A DNA stretch of 64,000 nucleotides from Phycisphaera sp. (GTDB lineage: Bacteria > Planctomycetota > Phycisphaerae > Phycisphaerales > UBA1924). The position numbers and the translations under genes were made by a program. The notes beneath the pieces were generated by a model, which had not been told where the DNA came from, searched no databases, and was given only the letters and a program-made list of their open reading frames with translations. Position 1 is the stretch's first letter. Each line of letters opens with the position of its first letter. Shown piece after piece: positions 47,001 to 53,543 of the stretch. Where the stretch lies: the NCBI GenBank assembly GCA_020639255.1, contig JACKGZ010000003.1, forward strand, positions 370,468 to 434,467, given 5' to 3'.

Positions 47001-48705
47001 ACTGCGCCGGCTGGGCCCGCACGATCACCTGGTCGAGCTCCGGGATCGCCTGGATCGTCGGCTGAGGCCCCTGGTTCCCGAGCACGAGCGAGACGATCCG
47101 CCCGAGCCGCGACGCGAGCTGCTCGGGCGACTCGTTCGTCACGTCGTAGGTCTTGGTCTGCGTCGCCAGCCCCACGGCTTTCTGAGCCTCGCCCAGCAGA
47201 CGAACGTACTCGTCAATGTCCGCGCGGGCGCCGATGAGCGTCACCGCTGCTGAGGCCTCGTCGAGCGAACGCTCCAGCTTCGAGGGATCGTCGTGGGACG
47301 ATGTATAGAGGTTGTCCGTGCTCGCAAAGACCGCGGCCGGGTCTGCTGCGTCGATCCGAATGACACGCACCTCACGCGAGCCCGAGGCCGGGCGGTCGAT
47401 GCCCGCCAGCAGCTTCTCGAACCGGGCGATCTCCTCACCCGGACCCGCAACCACGAGCGATCGCCCGTCGTTTCCGGCGACGACGCGGATCACCGCTTGC
47501 TGGCGGGGGGTCAGGAGCCTCGAAACGACCGTGTTCGCCGACTGGGCCGAGAGGTGCTCGAGCGCGATGACACGCGCGACCTCGTCGTCGTCCTGGCCCG
47601 CATCGCCCCGCTTCGGATCGAGTTCGTCGACGAGAGCCGTCACCTGGACGAGCTGATCCTCGGAGCCCACCACCGCGATCTTGCCGGACTCATCAAGCGG
47701 CACCACGGTCGGACGCTTGGCCTGATCGACACCCGCAAAGAGCTGGGTGATGCGTTCGGACGCAATCTTCGGTGTGACAGTGCGCAGGGGAAGCGTAACT
47801 AATCGACGACCACCGACTGCACCTGCTTCGTCGGCGTCAAGCAGAGCAATCAGCTCTTCTACCGTTTCGATGCGCGACGCAGGGCCGACCACGATCACAG
47901 CGTTGGTGCGCTTGTCGGGCTGAATGCTCAAGCCCCCGACATCCATCTCTTCAACGACGCTCTGCTTCCCGTCCTTGTCGATGATGATGCGCTGCACACG
48001 CGTACCGACGAGACCCTTGAGCGCGTTGACCACGGCCTCGGCCTGCGCGTTGTGGAGCGGGAAGAGCTTGTACGAGGAGTCGACCGGCTTGCGCTCATCG
48101 ATCGTCTGAATGACCTGCGAGATGCGTTCGACCTGAGCGGCGGTCTCGACCACGATCACGATGTTCTGTTCGGGCACAGGGGTGACCGAACCGTAAGGAT
48201 CAAGCAATGGCTTGATCTGTTCCGCGACGAGCGCAGCGTTAGCGTTACTGAGCGGGATCGTCACCGTCACGATCTGATCGGGCGTGATGCCCTCGGGCAA
48301 CTCTGCACCGAACGATTCACCGGCGCGCTTGGCTGCCTCGGGCAACGTCGAAAGGTAGAGGAAGTCGCCCTCGTGGCGCAGGTACCGGTCGTGCCGGCGC
48401 AGCGTCATGTTGAGCACGCTGATGCCCGCGTCGAGCGTGTACTCGTTCGCCGAGACAAACGTCAGCGTCCCCGCCGGCGCATCGGCCTCGAAGATGATCG
48501 GCACACCCGACTGCCTCGAGAAGAAGTCGAGCACCTGATCGAAGGGCGCGTTCTTGAAGGCGAACCCGATCCTGGGCTCGTGCTCACCGGTTTGTTCATC
48601 CTGCGCAAAAGCGGGCGACGACCAGAACGTCATTCCCCCGACCGTGCCGACCGTGGCACACGCGCTCAGAACCCAGAGAAGGGTCCGAATGGCACTGCTT
48701 GGCAT
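35035..48705 (-). CDS. gspD: Giant secretin of a type II secretion system (GspD-like, about 50 N-domain repeats)
   Basis: 4556 residues, about six times a normal GspD. I chose ATG 48705 because AGGAG lies nine bases upstream; an in-frame GTG at 48729 adds eight residues. A signal peptide (IRTLLWVLSACATVGTVGG, then SPAFAQ) is followed by an N0/STN-like domain at about residues 45-120 (FAFKNAPFDQVLDFFSRQSG). From about 142 to 4258 there are about 50 consecutive secretin N1-type domains averaging about 82 residues, each with a strand of the TNSLIV type and a helix ending in LD. The channel-forming secretin domain spans about 4259-4500 (VIIQVLLAEV, LSNPRLTVNNNESA, VVIGGLIQ, VPLIGDIPFLGIPF, LLVILTPQVV), then an acidic tail. 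It forms the outer-membrane exit pore of the secretion machine; the long repeat array would reach into or across the periplasm. It lies 60 bases after the PilO-PilP-like gene. Confidence 0.93.
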   Translation of the reverse strand: MPSSAIRTLLWVLSACATVGTVGGMTFWSSPAFAQDEQTGEHEPRIGFAFKNAPFDQVLDFFSRQSGVPIIFEADAPAGTLTFVSANEYTLDAGISVLNMTLRRHDRYLRHEGDFLYLSTLPEAAKRAGESFGAELPEGITPDQIVTVTIPLSNANAALVAEQIKPLLDPYGSVTPVPEQNIVIVVETAAQVERISQVIQTIDERKPVDSSYKLFPLHNAQAEAVVNALKGLVGTRVQRIIIDKDGKQSVVEEMDVGGLSIQPDKRTNAVIVVGPASRIETVEELIALLDADEAGAVGGRRLVTLPLRTVTPKIASERITQLFAGVDQAKRPTVVPLDESGKIAVVGSEDQLVQVTALVDELDPKRGDAGQDDDEVARVIALEHLSAQSANTVVSRLLTPRQQAVIRVVAGNDGRSLVVAGPGEEIARFEKLLAGIDRPASGSREVRVIRIDAADPAAVFASTDNLYTSSHDDPSKLERSLDEASAAVTLIGARADIDEYVRLLGEAQKAVGLATQTKTYDVTNESPEQLASRLGRIVSLVLGNQGPQPTIQAIPELDQVIVRAQPAQFQLIDSLIAQITEKSSSEVQVEVIRLHSADAQGLIERAKSMAQFANPDLPGATVQHDETSGNLIVTGSAESVAAFGEGLKQAQSLTAPVRTTRVIDVQRANAADLVAPLREFLASADPIDPGRRVPEPTISVVERTNSLLVVAEPAQHEIIADHVRRLDVLEQTDLPPLRLLQLRTAEAQSIASMLTEQYRQRPQTERTAKPVEVRADAATNTLIIAAHEDLFQDIKAFVEDLNTTQADGPERVTKLFPLRVARAADVAIAMDRLYPEPPIPLDRRGVPMPWLREPKQVTVSAEENSNSLIIDAPADRMESLTELAEQLDRVQVPAAAELRTYRVENADLQVIAQALTGLANRGILSSPAQAGRQAVQVLIETEPRSKTLIVAGDDVTFQKVEQMLADLSAVPVERELRVVPIVGQLASDIARRAQQIYETQTKTLPDAKPVEIQVDEDSNTLEIVAETESMERFLTVLDELQSQTGPARQIRLVELRTAAAADVAAFLEELLSSSAAIKQHGGPMPTFESIDSTNSLLISATHEDWAVIDPLVISLDTAEGQERPPLRIMRLRSTDAVGIATVLQQSFDRRPAAERARLPVDIRSDSATNTLIVSAHQDVMPEIESLVADLNDAQAIDGEGRGIQIFPLRVARAEELARTIDQMYPEPPMPVDSRGRPRPDLRQPKEIVVRADMATNSLIVDAPSARLAGFEQLVRELDRAKVTEDVEVRTYAIERAELASVQATLRELADRSALGTTGRTPVTITTEARGRTLIVSGPVDIFPQVEKLIEELDAKPDVPDRVMRLYRLEYARADLLAPMLREALADQVREVVGSNAQDQEEVLNISADARSNTLIIYAPEIVQQIAAELVQALDSEASASARHVVRVISLTFADANSVAPTITAAAGAMEIPATDRPLISAVRGVNSIVLSGAASDVERLVELVESLDIRPIDSDSPGVETFKLVHASAGSIAQTVERLLANQLETDPRVMAARLRYMRDAAPPAPTVRVEADDRTNSLIVSAPMETIELAKAIVERLDQPSGEQPTMMTFSPTRAGPARLALVVQGVINETRTPNVPVAELHVEPASATIVVTGQPDEVARAVSLLAEFDERAVALPETSMRMVELTNASADSVARTLTSVLGDRTRWPEELVRAEEAGLAVAKPSFTAEPGTNRILMVAPAPLEALAVELIASLDRSDASTAKDTRVYNLRQGDAKSVASAVSASLAAAGKPGQSPASVSAEPVSNSVVVVGDTEQIDLAESLIENMDEAVDTDGVSVRTIVLRNARAESLAPIIDEIVRREDATQMLPSWMMASYLAQGGNVRQPARVVAEPRLNALVVTGPGPVLDLAEQVIAELDSPQQATGSQRPVRVLTVRNADASSIAKTIDAVFAEEASASTPPVVRVDTAANALVIRADLAQLERIDRLVSELDDAAVLSSRQLRRISVDPSRMNAGELAEILRGMIQEKSGASVEVLDATKLGNPATGDVPERGAWLAPSSGHPLEIMGEAVAGLVMAQDLAAAIPQPEAAPQPEGGEAGDEPEVLITVDPTTNSLIVTGSTLMTQRIAELADEIQRMAPVQPTRARVVRLPDGVDPNAVYVVLSRTVQQIGIRNDQNPGGFTARVAAAPDVAGNSVIVWANDTDFASVGPLIAAMSEPASIESRVVKVYPLSSVRSTRALAAVRDFISPSPSGRQARRIRSATVEVEGADGNTILAELDASQISVSSGPGDRSLIVSAPGSVLPVIDRFIALIDQTPAEAYMGIRRYVLETADARVLAQSLTQLFNAQRQVNQDLPNPAIVPDIRNNTLLVTATTAQHEEIGQLLPTLDTEVASDDEVLEIFRLTQNRPSAVRRTLDDLMLTDDPALRTAVRISADDAVGVLMVRAPEEQLAEIRKVITDLDTASAQDLPVHTLTVERADASQVAAAVARFFTDRDRASNRTGGRAAPSVAITADSRSGSIVVAASDEDFEQIKSLVETFDGSPEAKDLLYRVFRLEHARASDLGGIVQSISWELQYERMYGNNQPTGNQDRLYVEANDRLNAIVVLGSPDRMETIERVIAELDVPTGEMGEMALKAVVLQKSDASAVARVIRESTATPGWRIWQGRDPEAVVAEVDRTRNAVLLIGKRDRVELAAGFVEEIERAGGEGGDQVSTIRLEHASADRAANSINQFFSSRARAQGIATTGVTVVGSADGNVIVVAANETDTELVKQLVSDIDQPQMGEDREIQVYTLKNANVSETSRTVTAMFPATPGRSEDRVIVTPQTQTRSLIISAPTKLQEPIAQLIDELDSPPTDEDARIVTVTLDTALATDVARSLREALPENVQVKVTPVERSNSLLLTGSDEAIKLVMQRIEELDAEPSRNFMEFRRVSIKHADAYEVASTLRTITRARPAGPGGARPGVDYNSDDNTVAISAFADELDELLNIIEQLDAPRDTDRKTEFVPLEFANATQIAEALDTFFGPYAIAATTPGARRVTIVPDAASNSLVISADKSEWESIMKLLATLDNEKYDTSRQLAVIKLEYADASSVAGALDEGFRATVDAQLRRDQARQQNRQQNGRDSNQSSAPPVLIRAEDLPTVSAEAETNSLVVFASRKDLERIRSIVEQIDRAEFAEYPQARIIPVSQGRPSQIALAVRELYGRQTQGTQSKRSVLVFGDDTSGTLIVRSDDRTFVQIEALAQAVQEQSDRRGVKVRVLALQNAPASRIRTALMEAFQRTAESRGESLSIQADRTRNALVIASTEELYEEIAETARELDGTVDAQPEGQQNDLPGVFGGLQIVDVQNNDPASIIQLLTELGVTRPVAPDQASIVADPVQLSRLMSRRAIAITGNPADVDAVVRLIPSLDREAIEPAQSAAIIPLDIADATAVVNTLRDMLTPASGAAGSSPAKAAAEHLRRLSVANGAEEPLQLDLSAPLRIMADATTNSVIVASTEANVKGVRELATMMDRLPVGEAVVIRVFPLESASADRVRTIIDELFRQGAQLGNVPGTNRRTQPSTTTGQALLNELAMSVDERSNSLIVAGKEESVALVEVLIGDLDGEQAASWVEPTLVMLEHADPREMADRLNAVLVRGLTDTPESEALRRQAGRIRLATMGAEGEQVRNADLFTAAGTLIIEPEPNLRALLVLGSPANVEVVRGLASMMDVEAASASNRVRLFPLENAAADRILSIVTNLFNERARQPSFREEDRIIAAVDARTNTLIVTTSPESFEVLEALLGSLDSADPNYAVGLHVVPVQGGDAIQLAPKIERLMRERIAATQRSGSVSSPLDSFSIEPEAATNSLIIAASDENLVLVKELLGALTGEESQALARGSTVEVIALTSTRPADAAQAVTEFYVNPENQRRGPGSVGVIANERLNALVVRGTPDDIDAVRELVARIDTASPLAVQNVRRIELKTANAYEVVQLLDEVLSGRAISGARTRTGQAVKLRFYRQKLLDELEESDRYTETEIDAVVREQVALTPELRTNSVLVSAPPNVMAFIESMISDLDTTDAGTRKIEKFRLVNADARAMADVLRNLFSLRQSGNNSLFLVPTSGVDPVSQPDDQLAEGLGSQSLTPVPDDRQQLAITIDARTNTLIVSATEEYLELVREVVEELDSIIATEREQIVFDLQYAQAETVQNTLQQYFQSEADRIRDILSPGQGGSLTRQLEQEVTVVGDPKSQKVLISASPRYIDTVRSIVRELDAAPPQVIIQVLLAEVTLDDSDQWGIAADAFDVGGDNYDVGFLGAGASLATALGVPNLSVSSTDFSLLVRALQAQGKLEILSNPRLTVNNNESASIQVGENVALPDEVETLTDGRTRASIRREDVGVLLSVTPSISSDGFVRLDIQPEISVVSERTTQISEDFEAPIISTRKVDTTVTVRDGQTVVIGGLIQTTQEDRRTKVPLIGDIPFLGIPFRSHDIKNVRTELLVILTPQVVAGGVNGGSHLLDIDAERTIRNYSDPDGLYKLLENHRPAPNELPNTMPIDAKEPEAEIEIDTQSNE
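44395..45336 (-). repeat. Multi-domain super-repeat inside the giant secretin, copy B
   Basis: Residues about 1124-1437 repeat residues about 735-1042 (copy A, 45580-46503) with a constant offset of about 390 residues (1170 bases). Matching blocks include PPLRIMRLRSTDA with PPLRLLQLRTAEA, IFPLRVARAEE with LFPLRVARAAD, MYPEPPMPVDSRGRP with LYPEPPIPLDRRGVP, and NSLIVDAPSAR with NSLIIDAPADR. This shows block duplication of about five N domains. Confidence 0.8.
45580..46503 (-). repeat. Multi-domain super-repeat inside the giant secretin, copy A
   Basis: This is the partner of the block at 44395-45336. Order, spacing and insert position (the YPEPP...DRRG insert between two strands) are preserved in the two copies, while silent and amino-acid differences are many. 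Confidence 0.8.
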
Positions 48706-48765
48706 CTCCGCCCGCTCCTGTCTCGCCACGCTCCGCGCGGCGTCACTTCCTTGTGGTACACAAGT

Positions 48766-49728
48766 CTACTCGATCAGCGGCTCGCGTTCAGCGAGCGACC
48801 GACCGAGCGCAACTCGATACCCTGACTCACCTTCCATCATCACGATCTCGCCGACCAGAATCGACGAGACCTTCATACCCATCACTTCACCGCCCGGCAG
48901 GAGCACCCGGCTCTCGCCCGTTTTACGGTTGCTGAGGATCGCCTCACCCCCGCCCGAGGTACGCATCACGCCCGTCACGACCCAGTCGTCCAAAGGCTTG
49001 GGCTTCGGCTTGGGCGGCGCAGGCGGCGCCTGCTGCGCGACCTCAACCACCGGCTCGGGTGGTGGCGGCACCGCGATGAACGGGTTGCGCGACGTCACCG
49101 CCGCCCACTGACTCTGATCAACGGGCACAACCTGCGCGGTCTCGCCCGTTGCGTCGGTTGCAAGGTCGGGCATCACGATCGTGACGACCTGCGCCGAGAG
49201 ATCAAACTCGGTGCGTTCTTTCCCTCTCGGCTGGATCGACACGCCCGACACGCGGTGCAGCCAAGGCTGCGCTTCGAGCAGCGCAACCGTGTGCATGCAC
49301 GCATCGAGCGAGCCACGACCGGTCACCGTCGTTTCGATCGCCAGGAAGTCCGCCTGCCTGCGCATCTCACGGTTGAACTCAACCGGGTTCTCGTCCGCCG
49401 CCGGATTGCCCACGGCCTTCGGCTCGCGGCACGCGATCACAAACTCCTGAAGCCCGCCCTGTCCGCAGAGGTCTGTGAGGAGCGATCGAAGCCGATGCTC
49501 CGCGAGCTCGCCCGTCGGCCCGAGTGTCGTGGCTTCAATCGAAGCCAGCTGCGTCTTCACCTTGGTGGCGTCACCCAGGCTGCGCTGCATCTGGTCCTTG
49601 CCCTTGTGCCAGCTCTTGAGCGTCTCGCGCATCTCCGCCATGGGCCTGGCGTACACCGACCGATATCCCGCGAACACGACGAGCAACGCGGCCGCCGCAC
49701 CGATACCGATGAGCACCCACTTCTTCAT
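48766..49728 (-). CDS. PilO-PilP-like fusion (GspM/GspC-like inner-membrane protein)
   Basis: 320 residues. One membrane helix at about 5-23 is followed by a coiled coil (about 30-65), an alpha/beta domain to about 190 like PilO or GspM, a linker with RNPF (about 214) and Pro repeats (220-245), and a final beta domain, DDWVVTGVMRTSGGGEAILS to VGEIVMMEGESGYRVALG. The last part is the pattern of PilP and the GspC HR domain, which contacts the secretin N0 domain. So one chain seems to join the inner-membrane platform to the secretin. ATG overlaps the upstream stop by four bases (ATGA). Confidence 0.75.
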   Translation of the reverse strand: MKKWVLIGIGAAAALLVVFAGYRSVYARPMAEMRETLKSWHKGKDQMQRSLGDATKVKTQLASIEATTLGPTGELAEHRLRSLLTDLCGQGGLQEFVIACREPKAVGNPAADENPVEFNREMRRQADFLAIETTVTGRGSLDACMHTVALLEAQPWLHRVSGVSIQPRGKERTEFDLSAQVVTIVMPDLATDATGETAQVVPVDQSQWAAVTSRNPFIAVPPPPEPVVEVAQQAPPAPPKPKPKPLDDWVVTGVMRTSGGGEAILSNRKTGESRVLLPGGEVMGMKVSSILVGEIVMMEGESGYRVALGRSLAEREPLIE

Positions 49729-51152
49729 CGCGGTTGCTCCTCAGACTTTGCATCTTGCAGTTCGCTCTGTTCGGGTGTCACCGTCACGCGGAACACCAAA
49801 CGATCCGGAAGCTCGGGCCCCTTCGACTCGACATCGAAGCGCGGGTCATCGATCAGACGCTGGCGCAGATCCTGCACCAAGTGGCGATCATCAACGCTCG
49901 CGTGCATGTCGAATTCGGTGAGCGACGTGCTGCTCCACTTGCCGCCCTCGTACCGACGCCCCTGCCCGGAACGCTGCGCCGAGAATGAGACCTCCCTGGC
50001 CTCCGTCCCGATCAGACGATCGACGACCACGCCCCGCTCCGGCAGGATCTCCGTCAGCGACGCGATCTCGCCCGTCCACTTGGGTTCCTGGCCGATCCAG
50101 CTCTGGAGATGAATCAGCCTCGCCTCCTCGCGCTGGTGCTCACGGTTCTTGGATTGGAGCTGCACGAGCTCATTACGAAGCGTTGTGACCCGCTTTCGGA
50201 GCGCCGACTTCTGACCAGAGAAGAAGAGAACCGCCCCGATCAGCACGATCGCCGCCAGCGCCGCCAGCCCCAGCCCGATACGCACGGCCGGCACCTCCAG
50301 CCCCCTCGCGGGCATCACCCGACGCAAAAGCAGCACCGGCGACTCGCCCGCTCTGGCGATCGCCATCAGCGGGCAGAGTTCGGCGGGCATGCCCAGGACC
50401 GGGGGCTCGAACTTCACAAGCGGGACCGCAAGCTCACGAGTGATCAGCCCCGACAACTCCGGCCCGATCGGTCCGTCGGCGTGGAGCACGATCCGGCTGA
50501 TCGACTCCATACCGCCGAGCATGCGCGTGCTGGTCTCGGCGCGGTGCGCCTCAGAGACAATCTTCGCCGCATCGTTCTCCATGTCGCCGTTGCGGTTGAG
50601 CTGGCGCGTCATGATCGGCACGCCCTCGCGCACAACCGCGAGCTCGACCTCGCGCTCGCCGGCGACGATCACGAGTTGCACACCCTCGCCGCCAGCCATC
50701 ACGCCGTGCCCGGCCGAGCGCGTCGTCATCCCAGCGATCGATCGCCCCGACGATTTCAGCTCGTCGCGCGTGCGGTCGGCGACATCGCCGGGCACCGCGC
50801 ACACCGTGTAGCTCTTGCCAGCGGTGTGCACCACGTCCATCACGCTCTTGTGCGCATCGATGGTGGACTGCGTCCCGAGTCTCACGCGCGCCATGCCGTG
50901 CAGGTCCGCGGTGCTCGCGCCCTCGGGCGCCTCGATCTCGAGCTGAAGCAAGACCGCCTCACGCCTCGGCAAGACCAGCAGCACCTTCCCGGCAGGCATC
51001 CCGCTGTCCTTGAACGCGGCCTTCAGCCATTCGCCCCGGGCCTGCTCGTCGAGCTCCTCCGGGATCGCCTCGTCGATCCAGCCCGGGCGCTTCCCGCCCC
51101 AGGCCGCGACGAGCCGATTCCGCCGAAGCTCCACAACGCTCGCGTACCGCAT
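49725..51152 (-). CDS. gspL: GspL-like protein (PilM-PilN-like)
   Basis: 475 residues; ATG 51152 overlaps the gspK stop by one base (TGATG). The first about 285 residues are an actin-like cytoplasmic domain (SVVELRRNRLVAAWGG, VQLVIVAGEREVELAVVREG, ISRIVLHADGPIGPE), although ATP-binding motifs are weak. One membrane helix (about 290-314, GLGLAALAAIVLIGAVLFF) precedes a periplasmic coiled coil and an alpha/beta domain (LTEFDMHASVDDRHLVQDLR). This matches GspL, or PilM plus PilN in one chain. It would tie the ATPase GspE to the inner membrane platform. Confidence 0.8.
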   Translation of the reverse strand: MRYASVVELRRNRLVAAWGGKRPGWIDEAIPEELDEQARGEWLKAAFKDSGMPAGKVLLVLPRREAVLLQLEIEAPEGASTADLHGMARVRLGTQSTIDAHKSVMDVVHTAGKSYTVCAVPGDVADRTRDELKSSGRSIAGMTTRSAGHGVMAGGEGVQLVIVAGEREVELAVVREGVPIMTRQLNRNGDMENDAAKIVSEAHRAETSTRMLGGMESISRIVLHADGPIGPELSGLITRELAVPLVKFEPPVLGMPAELCPLMAIARAGESPVLLLRRVMPARGLEVPAVRIGLGLAALAAIVLIGAVLFFSGQKSALRKRVTTLRNELVQLQSKNREHQREEARLIHLQSWIGQEPKWTGEIASLTEILPERGVVVDRLIGTEAREVSFSAQRSGQGRRYEGGKWSSTSLTEFDMHASVDDRHLVQDLRQRLIDDPRFDVESKGPELPDRLVFRVTVTPEQSELQDAKSEEQPR

Positions 51153-52507
51153 CACACGCCCCTCCCTGCGACAAACCGCCCCCACGCGCCCGGCGCCTCC
51201 TGCGACTCGGGCTCCGGCTCATCCGACTCCACCCCAGGTGCGTCACCACTCACGGGCTGATCATCGAACTCATCCTCAAACGGTTCCGCTTCAGTCGCAA
51301 ATGGGTCGATTGCATCAGTCGAAATTCCGCTCTCTTCGTCGGCCGCTTGCACATTGCCCTGCCAACGCTCGTACGTCACGTCCCGCAGGTACACAAACCT
51401 CGGCGACTCACCCGCGAGATCCACGATGCCGTAGAACTCCAGCGCCGGCGCACCGTCCTCGAGCACCGGCGCGTTGAACTCGTCGTTCACGCCTAGCTCC
51501 GCTCGTTCATGCTCCACACGGAACCGCACACCTATCTGCATCGATCGCACCGTCAGCAGATCCACGACGTCGGCGTACGCACCCAATTCGATCACACCTT
51601 CACGCACCGGCCAGGTCAATCCCGCTCGGTCTTCGAGAGAAACCGACTCGCGCCGATCGACGATCTCTCCAGCGATCGTCCGATCGAATCCCGGCAGCGC
51701 CGCAAGCACATCAAGGTTCGCATGGTTCAGATCCACGAGCCCTTGTCGCGGCTTGTCGCTTCCGACATACACCGAATCCAGCAACAGATCCCAATCTTCC
51801 TCGGGCACTCCTCTCGCATCCGCCTCGCGAAGCACATGCCCGAGCGAGGATGGACGAAAGGTCCCATCGCTGATAGCAGCGAAGAGAGCCGATCCTTCAT
51901 TCGACAAACCCGCCGAGACAGGCTCACCGGATTCCATCCCAATCCGCTTCGCGCCACGCGAGCCTGCGGGCCCGCCCACACCGCTGCGCACCTGCGGATC
52001 GACACTGATCAGTGTCATCAACGCCGTACGATCTGCCGAATCAACATCCTCTTTCGATGCAGGCAACACCGCTCGCAACGCCCCTGGCGTACGCAACGGC
52101 CTCGCGTCCAGCACGCTCTTTGAGTCGTCCGAAAGCAAAGCAACTACAACCTCATCGGACGCGTGGTTCGCGTCGATGCGCCCGGACATTGCCTCAAGCA
52201 CGGGCTCGCCGTCTTCACGTTCAACGAGCGACCAGCCCCACCCATCTGCGTTCTCGCGCCGGATCACGCTCGCACTGGACGACAGCCCGGGCATCTCGCC
52301 CCCAAGCACGCGGTCTCGTGATGCCCCCATCTCCGCCGCGATCGCGTACGCCGCGGAGCGTGCCGCCAATCGCTGCTCGTGGCGTGTCACCACCGCGAAT
52401 ACTGCGTCGCTCTGCCCACGCACACCCGAAAGCATCGCCGTAAGCGACGCAGCCATCGCTACCGTCACCAGCAGCACCGCGATGAGCACGACCGCCCGGC
52501 GCATCAT
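51152..52507 (-). CDS. gspK: Minor pseudopilin GspK-like
   Basis: 451 residues. The start MMRRAVVLIAVLLVTVAMA is a prepilin-like segment without Glu at position 5, which is normal for GspK. The large globular part contains the helix-hairpin-helix-like segment VDLNHANLDVLAALPGFDRTIA, the signature region of the family. An acidic C-terminal tail (PFEDEFDDQPVSG) is extra. GspK caps the pseudopilus tip with GspI and GspJ. Overlaps gspJ by four bases (ATGA). Confidence 0.82.
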   Translation of the reverse strand: MMRRAVVLIAVLLVTVAMAASLTAMLSGVRGQSDAVFAVVTRHEQRLAARSAAYAIAAEMGASRDRVLGGEMPGLSSSASVIRRENADGWGWSLVEREDGEPVLEAMSGRIDANHASDEVVVALLSDDSKSVLDARPLRTPGALRAVLPASKEDVDSADRTALMTLISVDPQVRSGVGGPAGSRGAKRIGMESGEPVSAGLSNEGSALFAAISDGTFRPSSLGHVLREADARGVPEEDWDLLLDSVYVGSDKPRQGLVDLNHANLDVLAALPGFDRTIAGEIVDRRESVSLEDRAGLTWPVREGVIELGAYADVVDLLTVRSMQIGVRFRVEHERAELGVNDEFNAPVLEDGAPALEFYGIVDLAGESPRFVYLRDVTYERWQGNVQAADEESGISTDAIDPFATEAEPFEDEFDDQPVSGDAPGVESDEPEPESQEAPGAWGRFVAGRGV

Positions 52508-53139
52508 TCGCTCGCCTCCCCACCCACACTGGGGTCGAACACCGCGAATACACGTCGCCAGTCGGGGTCACGCTCGCTGTCAATCTCTTCGATCGCAGCA
52601 ATTTCATTGCTCAGTGCCGGAACGTCATCCGGTTCATCGAATTGATCCGGAGCGAACCAGACAGAAACAGCGACTGCTCTGGGAAGCCCGGAGGCGCCAT
52701 CGAAGTCCTCTGTCCAACCATCGCCCGTGCTGTATTCGATGCGGCAAGACTTCACTCCATCGAGCAGCCGTTTACGGCTACCGCGATCTTGTCGCAGAGT
52801 GATCGCGTCCCCCTCGAATGCAACCACGATGCTCTGAATGTCATCGGGTTGACCCTCGCTCCGCGGCAACATCGAAACACCCGCACTCGACACCTGGAGC
52901 GACGTCGTGTTCCCTACGAAGCCAAGCCGACCCGACGCGTCCTGCGCGACCGAAGTCAGCATCGCTCGGTCGAGAACGTCTGAAAGCAAAGCAATCTGAG
53001 CGAGCCTGTGATTGCGGTCCGATGCCGCGGTTGTGCTTGACATTATCCGGTTTGTCGCCGGCAATAAGATCAACACAAGCGCCATGATGAGTGCCAATGC
53101 GATCATCATCTCGATGAGCGTGAACGATCGCCGCATCAC
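52504..53139 (-). CDS. gspJ: Minor pseudopilin GspJ-like
   Basis: 211 residues. The N-terminus MMRRSFTLIEMMIALALIMA is a prepilin signal with Glu at mature position 5 but Ser at -1 instead of Gly. The body has the beta-rich pattern of GspJ with the usual LDGVKSCRIEYSTGDGW strand. Assigned partly by order (I-J-K). ATG overlaps the gspI stop by four bases. Confidence 0.78.
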   Translation of the reverse strand: MMRRSFTLIEMMIALALIMALVLILLPATNRIMSSTTAASDRNHRLAQIALLSDVLDRAMLTSVAQDASGRLGFVGNTTSLQVSSAGVSMLPRSEGQPDDIQSIVVAFEGDAITLRQDRGSRKRLLDGVKSCRIEYSTGDGWTEDFDGASGLPRAVAVSVWFAPDQFDEPDDVPALSNEIAAIEEIDSERDPDWRRVFAVFDPSVGGEASE

Positions 53140-53543
53140 TCCACACTCCCACGAGTAGGAATGAGCTGCGAAACCGTGTAGAGCACGCTGTCACCCTCGG
53201 GCGCAAACACCGATACATCGACCTGCACCAGCCCCGACCACGCGCTGGGCGTCGAGTCGATCTCGAGCCTGTACTTCGGATCACGCACCATCACGCCTGC
53301 CTCGACACTTTCGAGCGAGATCACGCCGCGGTGCAGCGAGCCGTGCAGATTCTCGGGCGAGACCAGCCCCGCCTCCATCATCGCAAGCGCCGAGCAAGCC
53401 AGATCGGACATCTCGACACGCTCACTCGCCTGCACGACTCGGCTTCGAACTCGATCAAGCAGCGCAAACCCTGCGATCGCCACCAAGGTCGCAGCGGTGG
53501 CCGCGAGCAATATCTCCAGCAGCATGAATCCCCGGCGATTCAT
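53136..53543 (-). CDS. gspI: Minor pseudopilin GspI-like
   Basis: 135 residues. MNRRGFMLLEILLAATAATL is a standard prepilin signal (Gly at -1, Glu at +5). The short length, LACSALAMMEAGLVSPENLH after the helix, and order in the operon fit GspI. ATG overlaps the gspH stop by four bases. Confidence 0.78.
   Translation of the reverse strand: MNRRGFMLLEILLAATAATLVAIAGFALLDRVRSRVVQASERVEMSDLACSALAMMEAGLVSPENLHGSLHRGVISLESVEAGVMVRDPKYRLEIDSTPSAWSGLVQVDVSVFAPEGDSVLYTVSQLIPTRGSVE

Larger units (their letters stand above)
35932..48282 (-). repeat. Tandem array of about 50 secretin N-domain repeats
   Basis: I counted 50 copies of the pattern [IV]xxDxxTN[ST]L[IV]V followed by a 15-18 residue helix and LD. 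Examples are VRADAATNTLIIAAHE, VEADDRTNSLIVSAPM, ITVDPTTNSLIVTGST, MSVDERSNSLIVAGKE and ITIDARTNTLIVSATE. Copies 3-7, 20, 26-27, 29, 32-33, 39 and 41 are more divergent. The repeats are diverged at DNA level, so they are old rather than a recent expansion or an assembly artefact. The count is by eye and could be off by a few. Confidence 0.85.

Noticed and set aside
35035..48705. Giant secretin as an assembly artefact of collapsed or expanded repeats
   Set aside because: The repeats differ strongly from each other at DNA and protein level, so short-read misassembly would not create an unbroken 13.7-kb frame with graded divergence.
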